Numbered from the stretch's first letter, positions 1-9,766 are shown. The stretch: DNA of 64,000 nt from Pseudomonas alloputida (GCF_021283545.2 NZ_CP128540.1:375501-439500), one strand, 5' to 3'. The notes: a model not told the origin generated them from the sequence alone. Translations and numbers: made by a program.

Positions 1-2603
1 GCAACCGCCAGCAGCTGCGCATTATCTGGCGCGACATTACCCGTCAGGCGGAACTTGGCGAAACCTGCCGTGACCTGTCGGACCTTGCCGATGCGGCCAT
101 CGACGAAGCCTACCAATGGCTGTACCCGCGTCATTGCCAGCAATTCGGCACGCCCATCGGCAACCGCAGCGGCCAGCCGCAGCACATGGTGGTGCTGGGC
201 ATGGGCAAGCTGGGAGCGGTAGAGCTTAACCTGTCGTCGGACATCGACCTGATCTTCGGCTTCCCCGAGGGCGGTGAAACCGAAGGGGTGAAGCGCTCGC
301 TGGACAACCAGGAGTTCTTCACGCGCCTGGGCCAAAGGCTGATCAAGGCACTGGACCCGGTTACCGTCGACGGCTTTGTGTTCCGCGTTGACATGCGCCT
401 GCGTCCCTATGGTTCGGCGGGTGCCCTGGTGCTCAGCTTCAATGCACTGGAGCAGTACTACCAGGACCAGGGCCGTGACTGGGAACGTTACGCGATGATC
501 AAGGCGCGGGTGGTGGCCGGCGACCAGGCGGCCGGCGCGCAGTTGCAGGAGATGCTGCGCCCGTTCGTGTACCGCCGCTACCTGGACTTTTCCGCAATCG
601 AAGCGCTGCGCACCATGAAGCAGCTGATCCAGCAGGAAGTGCGGCGCAAGGGCATGGCCGAGAACATCAAGCTGGGTGCCGGTGGTATTCGCGAAGTAGA
701 GTTCATCGCCCAAGCCTTCCAGCTGATCCACGGCGGGCGTGACCTCAGCCTGCAGCAGCGGCCGTTGCTCAAGGTGCTGGCCACCCTGGAAGGCCAAGGC
801 TACCTGCCGCCAGCAGTGGTGGCCGAGTTGCGCGAGGGTTATGAGTTCCTGCGGTACACCGAGCACGCGATCCAGGCCATTGCCGACCGCCAGACGCAAA
901 TGTTGCCGGAAGGTGAGACCGATCAGGCACGCGTGGCCTACGTGCTCGGTTTTGCCGACTGGCAGAGCTTCCACGACCAGTTGATGTACTGGCGTGGCCG
1001 TATCGACTGGCATTTCCGCCAGGTCATTGCCGACCCGGATGATGAAGACGGCGAAGGCGAACTGGTGGTGGGTGGCGAGTGGTCGCCGTTGTGGGAGCAG
1101 GCGCAGGATGAAGAAGCCGCTGGCCGGCAATTGCAAGAGGCTGGCTTCAAGCAACCCGCCGAAGCCTTGAGGCGCCTGGCCGGGCTGCGTTCCAGCCCGC
1201 AGTTGCGCTCGATGCAGCGCATCGGCCGTGAGCGACTTGACGCATTCATCCCACGGCTGCTGGCCCAGGCGGTGGAGCATGACAACCCCGACCTGGTGCT
1301 GGAGCGGGTGTTGCCATTGGTCGAGGCTGTGGCAAGGCGTTCTGCCTACCTGGTACTGCTGACCGAAAACCCCGGTGCCCTGCGCCGTTTGCTGACGCTG
1401 TGCGCCGCCAGCCCGTGGATTGCCGAGCAGATTGCCCTTTACCCGCTGCTGCTCGACGAACTGCTCAATGAGGGCCGCTTGTTCAGCCCGCCCTTGGCGC
1501 CAGAACTGGCCAGCGAGCTGCGCGAGCGCCTGACGCGCATCCCCGAGGACGACCTGGAGCAGCAGATGGAGGCGCTGCGCCATTTCAAGCTGGCCCACAG
1601 CCTGCGCGTGGCCGCCTCGGAAATCAGCGGCAACCTGCCGTTGATGAAAGTCAGCGACTACCTGACCTGGCTGGCTGAAGCCATCCTCGACCAGGTGCTG
1701 GCCCTGGCCTGGCGCCAGACCGTGGCCCGCCACGGCCAACCCAAGCGCAGCGACGGCAGCCTGTGCGACCCGGGTTTCATCATTATCGGTTACGGCAAGA
1801 TGGGCGGCCTGGAGCTCGGCCACGGTTCGGACCTGGACCTGGTCTTCATCCATGACGGCGATCCGCAGGCGGAAACCGACGGTGCGAAGCCTATCGACAG
1901 CGCGCAGTTCTTCACGCGTCTGGGGCAGCGCATCATCCACTTGCTGACCACCCAGACCAACTCGGGCCAACTGTACGACGTGGATATGCGCCTGCGCCCG
2001 TCCGGCGCCTCGGGCCTGCTGGTCAGCTCGCTGGGCGCCTTCGAACGCTACCAGCAGAACGAAGCCTGGACCTGGGAACACCAGGCGCTGGTACGGGCCC
2101 GTGTGCTGGTGGGTTGCAAGCAGGTGGGGGCGGCATTCGAAGGTGTGCGCGCCAAGGTACTGGGCCAGGCCCGCGACCTGGAAAAGCTGCGCGGCGAGGT
2201 GAGTGAAATGCGCGCCAAGATGCGTGACAACCTCGGTACCAAGGCGACGGCTGCCGGTACCGCGGCGAACGCCTTCGACGCCGGTGTACCCTTCGATATC
2301 AAGCAGGATGCCGGCGGTATCGTCGATATCGAATTTATGGTGCAATACGCCGCTTTGGCCTGGTCCCATGACCATCCGGCCATACTTCGATGGACCGATA
2401 ACATCCGCATTCTGGAAGAGCTGGAGCAGGCGAACCTGATGCCGGCCAGTGACGCGGTGCTGTTGCGTGAAGTGTACAAAGCGTTCCGCTCGGCCTCCCA
2501 CCGCCAGGCCCTGCAGAAGGAGGCCGGGGTGATCGATGCGGCACAGTTTGCCGATGAACGCCGTGAAGTGCGGCGGATCTGGGGTGAGTTGGGTTTAAGC
2601 TGA
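1..2603 (+). CDS. glnE: Glutamine synthetase adenylyltransferase/deadenylase GlnE, 5'-truncated
   Basis: Bifunctional enzyme that adenylylates and deadenylylates glutamine synthetase in response to PII, coupling GS activity to nitrogen status. The reading frame is open from the left edge (frame starting at base 3), so the N-terminus lies outside; about 866 residues are visible against roughly 980 for the family. Two nucleotidyltransferase signatures are present: MGKLGAVELNLSSDIDLIF near bases 200-256 (adenylyl-removing half) and GYGKMGGLELGHGSDLDLVF near 1790-1848 (adenylylating half). Each is followed by a second conserved block (DMRLRPYGSAG and DMRLRPSGASG). The stop is followed by a REP pair and then the LPS core operon. 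Confidence 0.97.
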   Translation, partial: NRQQLRIIWRDITRQAELGETCRDLSDLADAAIDEAYQWLYPRHCQQFGTPIGNRSGQPQHMVVLGMGKLGAVELNLSSDIDLIFGFPEGGETEGVKRSLDNQEFFTRLGQRLIKALDPVTVDGFVFRVDMRLRPYGSAGALVLSFNALEQYYQDQGRDWERYAMIKARVVAGDQAAGAQLQEMLRPFVYRRYLDFSAIEALRTMKQLIQQEVRRKGMAENIKLGAGGIREVEFIAQAFQLIHGGRDLSLQQRPLLKVLATLEGQGYLPPAVVAELREGYEFLRYTEHAIQAIADRQTQMLPEGETDQARVAYVLGFADWQSFHDQLMYWRGRIDWHFRQVIADPDDEDGEGELVVGGEWSPLWEQAQDEEAAGRQLQEAGFKQPAEALRRLAGLRSSPQLRSMQRIGRERLDAFIPRLLAQAVEHDNPDLVLERVLPLVEAVARRSAYLVLLTENPGALRRLLTLCAASPWIAEQIALYPLLLDELLNEGRLFSPPLAPELASELRERLTRIPEDDLEQQMEALRHFKLAHSLRVAASEISGNLPLMKVSDYLTWLAEAILDQVLALAWRQTVARHGQPKRSDGSLCDPGFIIIGYGKMGGLELGHGSDLDLVFIHDGDPQAETDGAKPIDSAQFFTRLGQRIIHLLTTQTNSGQLYDVDMRLRPSGASGLLVSSLGAFERYQQNEAWTWEHQALVRARVLVGCKQVGAAFEGVRAKVLGQARDLEKLRGEVSEMRAKMRDNLGTKATAAGTAANAFDAGVPFDIKQDAGGIVDIEFMVQYAALAWSHDHPAILRWTDNIRILEELEQANLMPASDAVLLREVYKAFRSASHRQALQKEAGVIDAAQFADERREVRRIWGELGLS

Positions 2604-2615
2604 TACCGTGTTGGC

Positions 2616-2703
2616 TTATTCGCGGGCAAGCCCGCTCCCACAGGTACTGCACAGGCCCTGAGCAGTGTGCAATCCCTGTGGGAGCGGGCTTGCCCGCGAA
2701 TAG
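2616..2703. repeat. REP inverted pair
   Basis: Two copies of the Pseudomonas REP core (TTCGCGGGCAAGCCCGCTCC and its complement) face each other across about 33 bases, at 2617-2642 and 2675-2703. Each copy is itself a hairpin. The pair fills the glnE-waaF gap and could act as a transcript-stabilising or terminating structure. Confidence 0.9.
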
Positions 2704-2805
2704 GCCATGTGAGTGGTACACTGTCCGCCACATAGCCTGAATATAAAGAGGGGAGGCCAGGCTGTACCGCAGCCTGTAGCCTCCCCGAGCGTTTCTGGAC
2801 TAAGC

Positions 2806-3855
2806 ATGAGAATACTGATCATTGGCCCCAGCTGGGTCGGCGACATGGTGATGGCGCAGACCCTGTTCCAGTGCCTGAAACAGCAGCACCCCGACTGCGT
2901 GATCGACGTGCTGGCCCCTGAATGGAGCCGGCCGATCCTCGAGCGCATGCCTGAAGTGCGCCAGGCCTTGAGCTTCCCGCTCGGCCACGGCGCGCTGGAG
3001 CTGGCCACGCGGCGGCGCATCGGCAAGTCCCTGGCCGGCCAGTACGACCAGGCCATCCTGCTGCCCAACTCGCTCAAGTCGGCGCTGGTGCCCTTTTTTG
3101 CCGGCATTCCCAAACGCACCGGCTGGCGCGGTGAAATGCGCTTCGGCCTGCTGAACGATGTGCGCAAGCTGGACAAGGCCCGCTACCCGCTGATGATCGA
3201 GCGCTTCATGGCCCTGGCTTACGCACCCGGCGCCGAGCTGCCGCAGCCATACCCGCGCCCCAACCTGCAGATCGAAGCGCAAAGCCGTGACGCCGCCCTG
3301 GCCAAGTTCGGCCTGGAACTGGACCGTCCGGTACTGGCGCTGTGCCCTGGCGCCGAGTTTGGCGAAGCCAAGCGCTGGCCGGCAGAGCACTATGCCGCTG
3401 TGGCCGATGCGATGATTCGCCAAGGCTGGCAAGTGTGGCTGTTTGGCTCGAAGAACGATCACCCGGTCGGTGAGCAGATCCGCGACCGGCTGATTCCGGG
3501 GCTCCGTGAAGAATCGTCCAACCTGGCCGGTGAGACCTCGCTGGCCGAGGCCATCGACCTGATGTCCTGCGCCCATGCCGTGGTGTCCAACGACTCCGGC
3601 CTGATGCACGTGGCCGCTGCGCTGAACCGTCCGTTGGTGGCGGTGTACGGCTCGACTTCACCCGGCTTCACCCCGCCGCTGGCCGAACAGGTGGAAGTGG
3701 TGCGCACCGGTATCGAGTGCAGCCCGTGCTTTGACCGCACCTGTCGCTTCGGCCATTACAATTGCCTGCGTCTGCTGGAACCGGGCAAAGTGATCGCCGC
3801 CCTGCACAGCCTCAGCGGGCCGGACCTGATCGATACCGTGGCCGAGGTCGACTAA
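2806..3855 (+). CDS. waaF: ADP-heptose:LPS heptosyltransferase II
   Basis: GT9-family glycosyltransferase that adds the second L-glycero-D-manno-heptose to the LPS inner core at the inner face of the inner membrane. The 349-residue product starts MRILIIGPSWVGDMVMAQ, the typical WaaF N-terminus, so I use ATG 2806 rather than an in-frame codon about 90 bases upstream. The central ALCPGAEFGEAKRWP and the C-terminal SNDSGLMHVAAAL and GSTSPGFTPP blocks are the ADP-heptose-binding signatures. It is the first gene of the LPS core operon, with waaC following directly after its stop codon. Confidence 0.95.
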   Translation: MRILIIGPSWVGDMVMAQTLFQCLKQQHPDCVIDVLAPEWSRPILERMPEVRQALSFPLGHGALELATRRRIGKSLAGQYDQAILLPNSLKSALVPFFAGIPKRTGWRGEMRFGLLNDVRKLDKARYPLMIERFMALAYAPGAELPQPYPRPNLQIEAQSRDAALAKFGLELDRPVLALCPGAEFGEAKRWPAEHYAAVADAMIRQGWQVWLFGSKNDHPVGEQIRDRLIPGLREESSNLAGETSLAEAIDLMSCAHAVVSNDSGLMHVAAALNRPLVAVYGSTSPGFTPPLAEQVEVVRTGIECSPCFDRTCRFGHYNCLRLLEPGKVIAALHSLSGPDLIDTVAEVD

Positions 3856-4914
3856 GTGCGGGTACTGATCATCAAGACCTCGTCGCTGGGGGATGTAATC
3901 CACACCCTGCCGGCGCTTACCGATGCCGCCCATGCCATTCCCGGCATCCGTTTCGATTGGGTGGTGGAAGAAGGCTTCGCCGAAATCCCCAGTTGGCACC
4001 CCGCGGTCGACCAGGTCATCCCGGTGGCGATCCGTCGCTGGCGCAAGAACCTCTGGCAAACCATCAAGAGTGGCGAGTGGAAGGCGTTCAAGCAGCGCGT
4101 GCGCGAGCGCAAGTACGACCTTGTGATCGACGCCCAGGGCCTGGTCAAGTCGGCCTGGTTGACCCGTTACGTGAAGGCACCCGTAGCCGGCCTGGACCGC
4201 TACTCGGCGCGCGAAGGCTGGGCCAGCCGCTTCTACGACCGACCTCTGTCGGTTGCCACCGGCCAGCACGCGGTGGAGCGGGTACGCCAACTGTTTGCCA
4301 TGGCCCTGGCCTATGACCTGCCAGAAGGCATCGGCAACTACGGCCTGGACCTCGACCGCCTGCAACTGCCGCCGGCTGCGCCCTATGTGGTGTTCCTGCA
4401 TGGCACCACCTGGGCGACCAAGCATTGGCCCGAAGCCTACTGGCGCGAACTGGCCGAGCGCATGGGCCGGCGCAAGCTGGAAGTGCGCCTGCCTTGGGGT
4501 AATCCGGCTGAGAAGGCGCGGGCCGAGCGAATTGCCCAAGGCTTGAACAACTGTCAGGTACTCCCCAAATTGAACCTTGCCGGCGTCGCTCGTGTTCTGG
4601 CGGCGGCAAAGGCCTGCGTGGCGGTCGATACCGGCCTTGGCCACCTGGCGGCGGCACTCGATGTGCCCACCCTTTCGCTGTTTGGCCCTACCAACCCGGG
4701 CCTGACTGGCGCCTACGGACGGACCCAGATTCACCAGGCCAGTGACTGGCCTTGCGCTCCCTGCCTGCAGAAGAAGTGCACCTACAAACCGAGCGCCGAT
4801 GACCTGGCCCGGTTCGATCTGAAACGCGAGTGGCCGCTGTGCTTCACTCGCCTGAATCCCGAGCATGTGGCGAGCCGCTTGAGCGCGTTGCTGCTGGCTG
4901 AGGATGTCCGTTGA
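3856..4914 (+). CDS. waaC: ADP-heptose:LPS heptosyltransferase I
   Basis: GT9 enzyme that transfers the first heptose onto Kdo2-lipid A. The product is 352 residues and begins MRVLIIKTSSLGDVIHTLPALTDA. The start is GTG at 3856, immediately after the waaF TAA, which indicates tight translational coupling. The donor-binding end of the fold is visible as VAVDTGLGHLAAALDVPTLSLFGPTNP. The stop overlaps the waaG start by one base. Order and spacing agree with the conserved Pseudomonas waaF-waaC-waaG-waaP block. Confidence 0.95.
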   Translation: MRVLIIKTSSLGDVIHTLPALTDAAHAIPGIRFDWVVEEGFAEIPSWHPAVDQVIPVAIRRWRKNLWQTIKSGEWKAFKQRVRERKYDLVIDAQGLVKSAWLTRYVKAPVAGLDRYSAREGWASRFYDRPLSVATGQHAVERVRQLFAMALAYDLPEGIGNYGLDLDRLQLPPAAPYVVFLHGTTWATKHWPEAYWRELAERMGRRKLEVRLPWGNPAEKARAERIAQGLNNCQVLPKLNLAGVARVLAAAKACVAVDTGLGHLAAALDVPTLSLFGPTNPGLTGAYGRTQIHQASDWPCAPCLQKKCTYKPSADDLARFDLKREWPLCFTRLNPEHVASRLSALLLAEDVR

Positions 4915-6038
4915 TGCAACTGGCTTTCGTGCTTTACAAATATTTCCCCTTCGGCGGGCTGCAGCGCGATTTCATGCGCATTGCCCTGGAATGCCAGAAG
5001 CGGGGCCACCAGATCCGTGTGTATACGCTGATCTGGGAGGGTGACATTCCGCCGGGCTTCGAAGTGCTGGTGGCGCCGGTGAAGGCGATTTTCAACCACC
5101 GCCGCAACGAGAAGCTCAGCGCCTGGATGGCCGCCGACCTGGCCAAGCGCCCGGTCGACCGCCTGATCGGCTTCAACAAGATGCCAGGGCTGGACGTGTA
5201 CTACGCCGCCGACGGCTGCTTCGAAGACAAGGCGCAGACCCTGCGCGGTGGGCTGTACCGCCGCTGGGGCCGCTACCGGCACTTTGCCGAGTACGAGCGT
5301 GCGGTGTTTGCCAAGGACGCCCATACCGAAGTGCTGATGATTTCCGAAGTGCAGCAGCCGCTGTTCATCAAGCATTACGGCACCCCGGTAGAACGTTTCC
5401 ACCTCCTGCCGCCAGGCATTTCCCAGGATCGCCGTGCGCCGGCCAATGCCGCCGAGATCCGCGCTGAGTTCCGCAAGGAATTCAACCTGGGGGATGACGA
5501 CCTGCTGCTGGTGCAGATTGGCTCAGGCTTCAAGACCAAAGGCGTGGACCGCAGCCTCAAGGCACTGGCTGCGCTGCCGTCAGCCCTGCGCAAACGCACC
5601 AGGCTGATGGTGATCGGCCAGGACGACCCCAAGGTATTCCAGCTGCAAAGCGCTACCCTGGGCTTGGGCGACCAGGTGCAGTTTCTCAAGGGCCGCAGCG
5701 ATATCCCGCGCTTCCTGCTGGGCGCCGACCTGCTGATTCACCCGGCGTACAACGAGAATACCGGTACGGTGCTGCTCGAAGCGTTGGTCGCCGGCTTGCC
5801 GGTGCTGGTGTCCAAGGTGTGCGGTTATGCCCACTACATTGCCGAGGCCGACAGCGGCCTGGTGCTGGACGAGCCGTTCGAACAAGAGCAGCTCAACGGC
5901 TATCTGCAGCGCATGCTCGAAGACCCGCAGGCGCGTGCCAGCTGGTCGCGCAATGGCCTGGCATTTGCTGATAGCGCCGATCTGTACAGCATGCCGCAGC
6001 ATGCTGCCGACGTGATCCTGGGGCAAAAAACCGCATGA
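4914..6038 (+). CDS. waaG: LPS core glycosyltransferase WaaG
   Basis: GT4-family (GT-B fold) transferase that adds the first outer-core hexose to heptose II. The 374-residue product starts MQLAFVLYKYFPFGGLQRD, with the glycine-rich acceptor loop FPFGGLQRD near the N-terminus. The donor-site block with conserved glutamates, HPAYNENTGTVLLEALVAGLPVL, sits at about residues 278-300. ATG 4914 overlaps the waaC TGA (TGATG); a TTG three bases upstream is an alternative. The 3' end overlaps waaP by four bases. Confidence 0.95.
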   Translation: MQLAFVLYKYFPFGGLQRDFMRIALECQKRGHQIRVYTLIWEGDIPPGFEVLVAPVKAIFNHRRNEKLSAWMAADLAKRPVDRLIGFNKMPGLDVYYAADGCFEDKAQTLRGGLYRRWGRYRHFAEYERAVFAKDAHTEVLMISEVQQPLFIKHYGTPVERFHLLPPGISQDRRAPANAAEIRAEFRKEFNLGDDDLLLVQIGSGFKTKGVDRSLKALAALPSALRKRTRLMVIGQDDPKVFQLQSATLGLGDQVQFLKGRSDIPRFLLGADLLIHPAYNENTGTVLLEALVAGLPVLVSKVCGYAHYIAEADSGLVLDEPFEQEQLNGYLQRMLEDPQARASWSRNGLAFADSADLYSMPQHAADVILGQKTA

Positions 6039-6841
6039 AGCTGATATTGGCCGAACCCTTCAAACGCCTGTGGGCCGGGCGTGATGCCTTCGACGCCGTG
6101 GAGGCGCTGCAAGGCGAGGTCTATCGCGAGCTGGAAGGGCGCCGCACGCTGCGCACCGAAGTGGCTGGCGAGGGCTTTTTCGTCAAGATCCACCGTGGCA
6201 TCGGCTGGGGCGAGATCTTCAAGAACCTGTTCACCGCCAAGTTGCCGGTGCTCGGGGCTGGCCAGGAATGGCGGGCGATCCAACGCCTGCATGAAGTGGG
6301 CGTGCCGACCATGACCGCAGTCGCCTACGGCGAGCGTGGCAGCAACCCGGCCGCGCAGCACTCGTTCATCATCACCGAAGAGCTGGCGCCGACCATCAGC
6401 CTGGAAGACTTCAGCATCGACTGGGTCAAACAGCCGCCCGAGCCGCGCCTGAAGCGTGCACTTATCGCCGAGGTGGCGAAGATGACCGGCGGCATGCACC
6501 GCGCCGGGGTCAACCACCGCGATTGCTACATCTGCCATTTCCTGTTGCACACCGACCGACCGGTGACGGCGGATGACTTCAAGCTGTCGGTGATCGACCT
6601 GCACCGCGCGCAAACCCGTGCCAGAATCAGCCGCCGCTGGCGCGACAAGGACCTGGCTGCGCTGTACTTTTCGGCCCTGGACATCGGCCTGACCCAACGC
6701 GACAAGCTGCGCTTCCTGCGTGGTTACTTCCAGCGTCCGCTGCGGCAGGTGCTGAAGGACGAAGCCGCGCTGCTCGCCTGGCTGGAGCGCAAGGCCCAGA
6801 AACTCTACGATCGCAAGCAACGCTATGGGGATGCACTCTGA
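6035..6841 (+). CDS. waaP: LPS core heptose(I) kinase WaaP
   Basis: Kinase-fold enzyme that phosphorylates heptose I of the inner core, a modification that is critical for outer-membrane integrity in pseudomonads. The 268-residue protein starts MKLILAEPFKRLWAGRDAFD. The N-lobe has a conserved lysine in FFVKIHRG, the catalytic loop is HRAGVNHRDCYICHFLL, and the metal-binding DLHRAQ motif follows. The start overlaps the end of waaG (ATGA), and the stop overlaps the next kinase gene. It is the second-lobe-complete member of a run of four kinase-like genes. Confidence 0.95.
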   Translation: MKLILAEPFKRLWAGRDAFDAVEALQGEVYRELEGRRTLRTEVAGEGFFVKIHRGIGWGEIFKNLFTAKLPVLGAGQEWRAIQRLHEVGVPTMTAVAYGERGSNPAAQHSFIITEELAPTISLEDFSIDWVKQPPEPRLKRALIAEVAKMTGGMHRAGVNHRDCYICHFLLHTDRPVTADDFKLSVIDLHRAQTRARISRRWRDKDLAALYFSALDIGLTQRDKLRFLRGYFQRPLRQVLKDEAALLAWLERKAQKLYDRKQRYGDAL

Positions 6842-7575
6842 TGGCGAGTTGGACACTGGCGCCGGGGTACGAACACCTGGCGGCGGACTTCGGCAGCCTC
6901 GACGCGGTGTTCGCCCTCCAGGGCGAACGGCTGACCCGCGACCCGCTCAGTGAAGTGGTACGCATCGAGCGTGACGGGATCAACTACTACGTCAAGCGCT
7001 ACACCGGGGCCGGCAAGCACATGCGCCGGTACCTGGGGCGGCCACGCATCAAGGCCGAATGGCAAAACCTCAAGCAGTTCGCCAAATGGGGTATCCCCAC
7101 TGCCGAAGTCGTGGCCTGGGGCCTGGAGCGCAACGGCCTGGCCTTTGGCCGTGGCGCGATGATCACCCGTGAACTGCCGCACACCGAAGACCTGTCGGCC
7201 CTGGCCGAACACAACGATGCGCGCTTGGCCGACCGCGCCTGGGTCGACCATGTCAGTCGTCAGCTGGCGCGCCATACCCGGGTCATGCACGAACACCGCT
7301 TTGCCCATAACGACCTGAAGTGGCGCAACCTGCTGGTCGATGACCAAGGCACGCTATTCTTCATTGACTGCCCCACCGGCGACTTCTGGCGCGGTTTCAT
7401 GTGGCGCCATCGGATGATCAAGGACCTGGCATGCCTGGACAAAGTGGCCAAATACCACCTGTCAGCTACCCAGCGCTTGCGCTTCTACCTGCAATACCGT
7501 GGCCGCGACCGGCTGAATGTGCGTGACAAGAAGCGCATTCATCGGGTACTGGGCTTTTTCGAGGGAAGGGAATGA
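6841..7575 (+). CDS. LPS kinase, WaaP/InaA family (second kinase of the core operon)
   Basis: A 244-residue protein of the lipopolysaccharide kinase (Kdo/WaaP) superfamily. It has an N-lobe lysine in INYYVKRYTGAGKHMRRYLG, a complete catalytic loop (FAHNDLKWRNLL, fitting HxDxxxxN) and a metal-binding Asp in FFIDCPTGD, so it looks catalytically competent. By position it corresponds to the wapP-type gene after waaP in P. aeruginosa, which phosphorylates core heptose; that assignment rests on context. Its ATG overlaps the waaP TGA and its end overlaps the next gene by four bases. Confidence 0.85.
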   Translation: MASWTLAPGYEHLAADFGSLDAVFALQGERLTRDPLSEVVRIERDGINYYVKRYTGAGKHMRRYLGRPRIKAEWQNLKQFAKWGIPTAEVVAWGLERNGLAFGRGAMITRELPHTEDLSALAEHNDARLADRAWVDHVSRQLARHTRVMHEHRFAHNDLKWRNLLVDDQGTLFFIDCPTGDFWRGFMWRHRMIKDLACLDKVAKYHLSATQRLRFYLQYRGRDRLNVRDKKRIHRVLGFFEGRE

Positions 7576-8324
7576 CCGATTACCTGGCCAGCGCGGACCT
7601 CGCGCTGCTCAAGCGCCATGGCCTGGACAACTTCGAGGCGCTGTGGGCGCTGCAACTTGATGCTGTGGACGAACCCAACACCGGCCGTGGTGGCTGGAGC
7701 AGCGTTTTCCGTCTGGAACTCGAAGGCAAGGGCTACTACCTCAAGCGCCAGAGCGACTACCTGACCCGTACCTTGCACCGGCCGTTCGGCGAGCCCACCT
7801 TCGCCCGCGAATTCCGCAACATCAGTCGCTACCAGAAGCTGCGCATTCCGGCATTGCAGGCGGTGTTCTACGGCGAGCGCAAGCAGGGCGGCAAGCACCG
7901 GGCCATCCTGATGACCCGCGCTCTGGACGAGTGGGCCGACCTCGACAGCCTGCTGGCGCAGTGGCCGCGGTTGGGTGAAGCCGAGCGCACTGGCATCCTG
8001 CAGGCCTGCGGTCAGCTGGCGCGTACCCTGCACAGCGCCGGCCAGGTGCATGGCTGCTTCTACCCCAAGCACATTTTCCTGCGTCAACGCCGCGAGGGTT
8101 GGGACGCGCAATTGATCGACCTGGAAAAGACCCGGCCGCTGCTGTTCGGCATGCGTGACCGCCTCAAGGACCTGGAACCGCTGCTGCGCCGCGCGCAGGC
8201 CTGGCGCGTGCAGGATGTACGTACTTTGCTGGCTACCTACCTGGGGCAGCCGGCTGACGGCGCGCTGGTCGACACCTGGCTGCAACGGCTGACGCAACGC
8301 CGTCGTGAAAAAGAGGCCCGCTGA
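7572..8324 (+). CDS. WaaP/InaA-family kinase-like protein lacking the HxD aspartate
   Basis: A 250-residue kinase-fold protein with the N-lobe lysine in YYLKRQSDYLTRT and the metal-binding motif LIDLEKTRP. Where the catalytic HxDxxxxN loop should be, it reads QVHGCFYPKHIFL: the Asp position is Cys, and His stands near the usual Asn. It may use a different catalytic geometry or act as a pseudokinase partner of its neighbours. It overlaps the genes on both sides by one to four bases, so it is translated as part of the operon. By position it corresponds to wapQ of P. aeruginosa. Confidence 0.85.
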   Translation: MTDYLASADLALLKRHGLDNFEALWALQLDAVDEPNTGRGGWSSVFRLELEGKGYYLKRQSDYLTRTLHRPFGEPTFAREFRNISRYQKLRIPALQAVFYGERKQGGKHRAILMTRALDEWADLDSLLAQWPRLGEAERTGILQACGQLARTLHSAGQVHGCFYPKHIFLRQRREGWDAQLIDLEKTRPLLFGMRDRLKDLEPLLRRAQAWRVQDVRTLLATYLGQPADGALVDTWLQRLTQRRREKEAR

Positions 8325-9766
8325 TGCGTTTGTCTGAACTGAAGGATGCCGGGCGCAGCCCGACGCTGCCCCTGAGTATCACGTTGGTTGATGCCGCCGG
8401 CAGTGCCGACTTGCAACTGCTCACCCTGCTGCGTGTGCTGCCGGGCCAGCGTTATGTGGGCGCTGGTGTCTGGCGTGGCACACCGGTGCTGGCGAAGCTG
8501 CTGGTCGGTGGTAACGCCGCGCGGCATTTCCAGCGCGAACTGCAGGGTGTGAAGTTGCTGGCCGAACAAGGCCTGACCACACCGACGCTACTGGCCGACG
8601 GCCTCAAGGAAGGCGAGGGCGGCTGGCTGCTGTTCGAGTTCCTTGACGGTGCCCAAAGCCTGGCCGATGCCTGGGCCGCAGTGGAAAACCTGCCAGTGCT
8701 GGCGGACGAGCAGCACCTGGTACTGGGCGAAGCGCTCACGGCTGTGGCGCACATGCACGCCCAAGGCCTTTGGCAGGAAGACCTGCACCTGGACAACCTG
8801 CTGCGCCATGCCGGCAAGCTGTACCTGATCGACGGTGCGGGCATCAGGGCGGAAACACCCGGTCAGCAGTTGTCGCGTCCACGCGTGCTGGAAAACCTCG
8901 GGGTGTTCTTCGCCCAATTGCCCAAGCGCCTGGAGCCGTTCATCGAAGAGCTGCTGGTGCATTACCTGCTGGCCAATGCCGAGCATGCCTTGCCGCTGGA
9001 AGCGCTGCAGAAACAGGTGGACAAGGTGCGCAACTGGCGCCAGAAGGACTATCTGGACAAGGCTGGCCGCGAGTGCAGCCTGTTCAGCGTCCAGCGCACC
9101 CTCTCGGGCTTGCAGGCGATCCGCCGCAGTGAGGTCGAGGCCATGCAGCCTGTACTGGAGCAGGCCGATGCGCTGATCGACAAGGGCCATTTGTACAAGA
9201 CCGGTGGCGCTGCCAGCGTGGCGCGCATCGAGGTCAATGGTCGCCAGTTGGTGATCAAGCGCTACAACATCAAGAACACCGCACATTGGTTCAAGCGCTT
9301 CTGGCGCCCGAGCCGGGCCTGGCATTCCTGGATTGAAGGCCACCGCCTGGAATTCCTCGACATCGCCACCCCACGCCCCCTCGCGGTGCTGGAACAGCGA
9401 GTGCTGGGCCTGCGCAGCCGTGCTTACCTGGTCACCGAGTATGTCGACGGCCCGGACCTGACGGCATGCTTCGCGCCCCACGTCGAAAGCGGCGATGCGC
9501 CCGAGGAGCAGGTGGATGCCTTGGTGCACGTGATGCAGCAGCTGATTCGCGAACGCATCAGCCACGGCGACTTCAAAGGCCATAACCTGTTCTGGCACAA
9601 CGGCCAGTGGTCGCTGATCGACCTCGATGCCATGTGCCAGCACGCCACCCAGCTCAGCTTCGCCCCGGCCTATGCCCGTGACCGGGCACGGCTGCTGCGC
9701 AACTGGCCCACTGGCAGTGCCTTGCATCAGCGGCTGGACCGGCTGTTGCCAAAACTGGTCGACTGA
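8324..9766 (+). CDS. Tandem-kinase LPS core protein (two InaA-type kinase folds)
   Basis: A 480-residue protein with two kinase-like domains in one chain. The first, about residues 1-225, has the catalytic-loop-like stretch WQEDLHLDNLLRHAGKLYLIDG. The second, about 280-480, has its own N-lobe lysine (QLVIKRYNIKN), catalytic loop ISHGDFKGHNLFW and metal-binding LIDLDAM. Several N-lobe elements of the first domain are weak. It closes the waa operon; its start overlaps the preceding stop. Role in core phosphorylation or assembly is inferred from family and position only. Confidence 0.85.
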   Translation: MRLSELKDAGRSPTLPLSITLVDAAGSADLQLLTLLRVLPGQRYVGAGVWRGTPVLAKLLVGGNAARHFQRELQGVKLLAEQGLTTPTLLADGLKEGEGGWLLFEFLDGAQSLADAWAAVENLPVLADEQHLVLGEALTAVAHMHAQGLWQEDLHLDNLLRHAGKLYLIDGAGIRAETPGQQLSRPRVLENLGVFFAQLPKRLEPFIEELLVHYLLANAEHALPLEALQKQVDKVRNWRQKDYLDKAGRECSLFSVQRTLSGLQAIRRSEVEAMQPVLEQADALIDKGHLYKTGGAASVARIEVNGRQLVIKRYNIKNTAHWFKRFWRPSRAWHSWIEGHRLEFLDIATPRPLAVLEQRVLGLRSRAYLVTEYVDGPDLTACFAPHVESGDAPEEQVDALVHVMQQLIRERISHGDFKGHNLFWHNGQWSLIDLDAMCQHATQLSFAPAYARDRARLLRNWPTGSALHQRLDRLLPKLVD

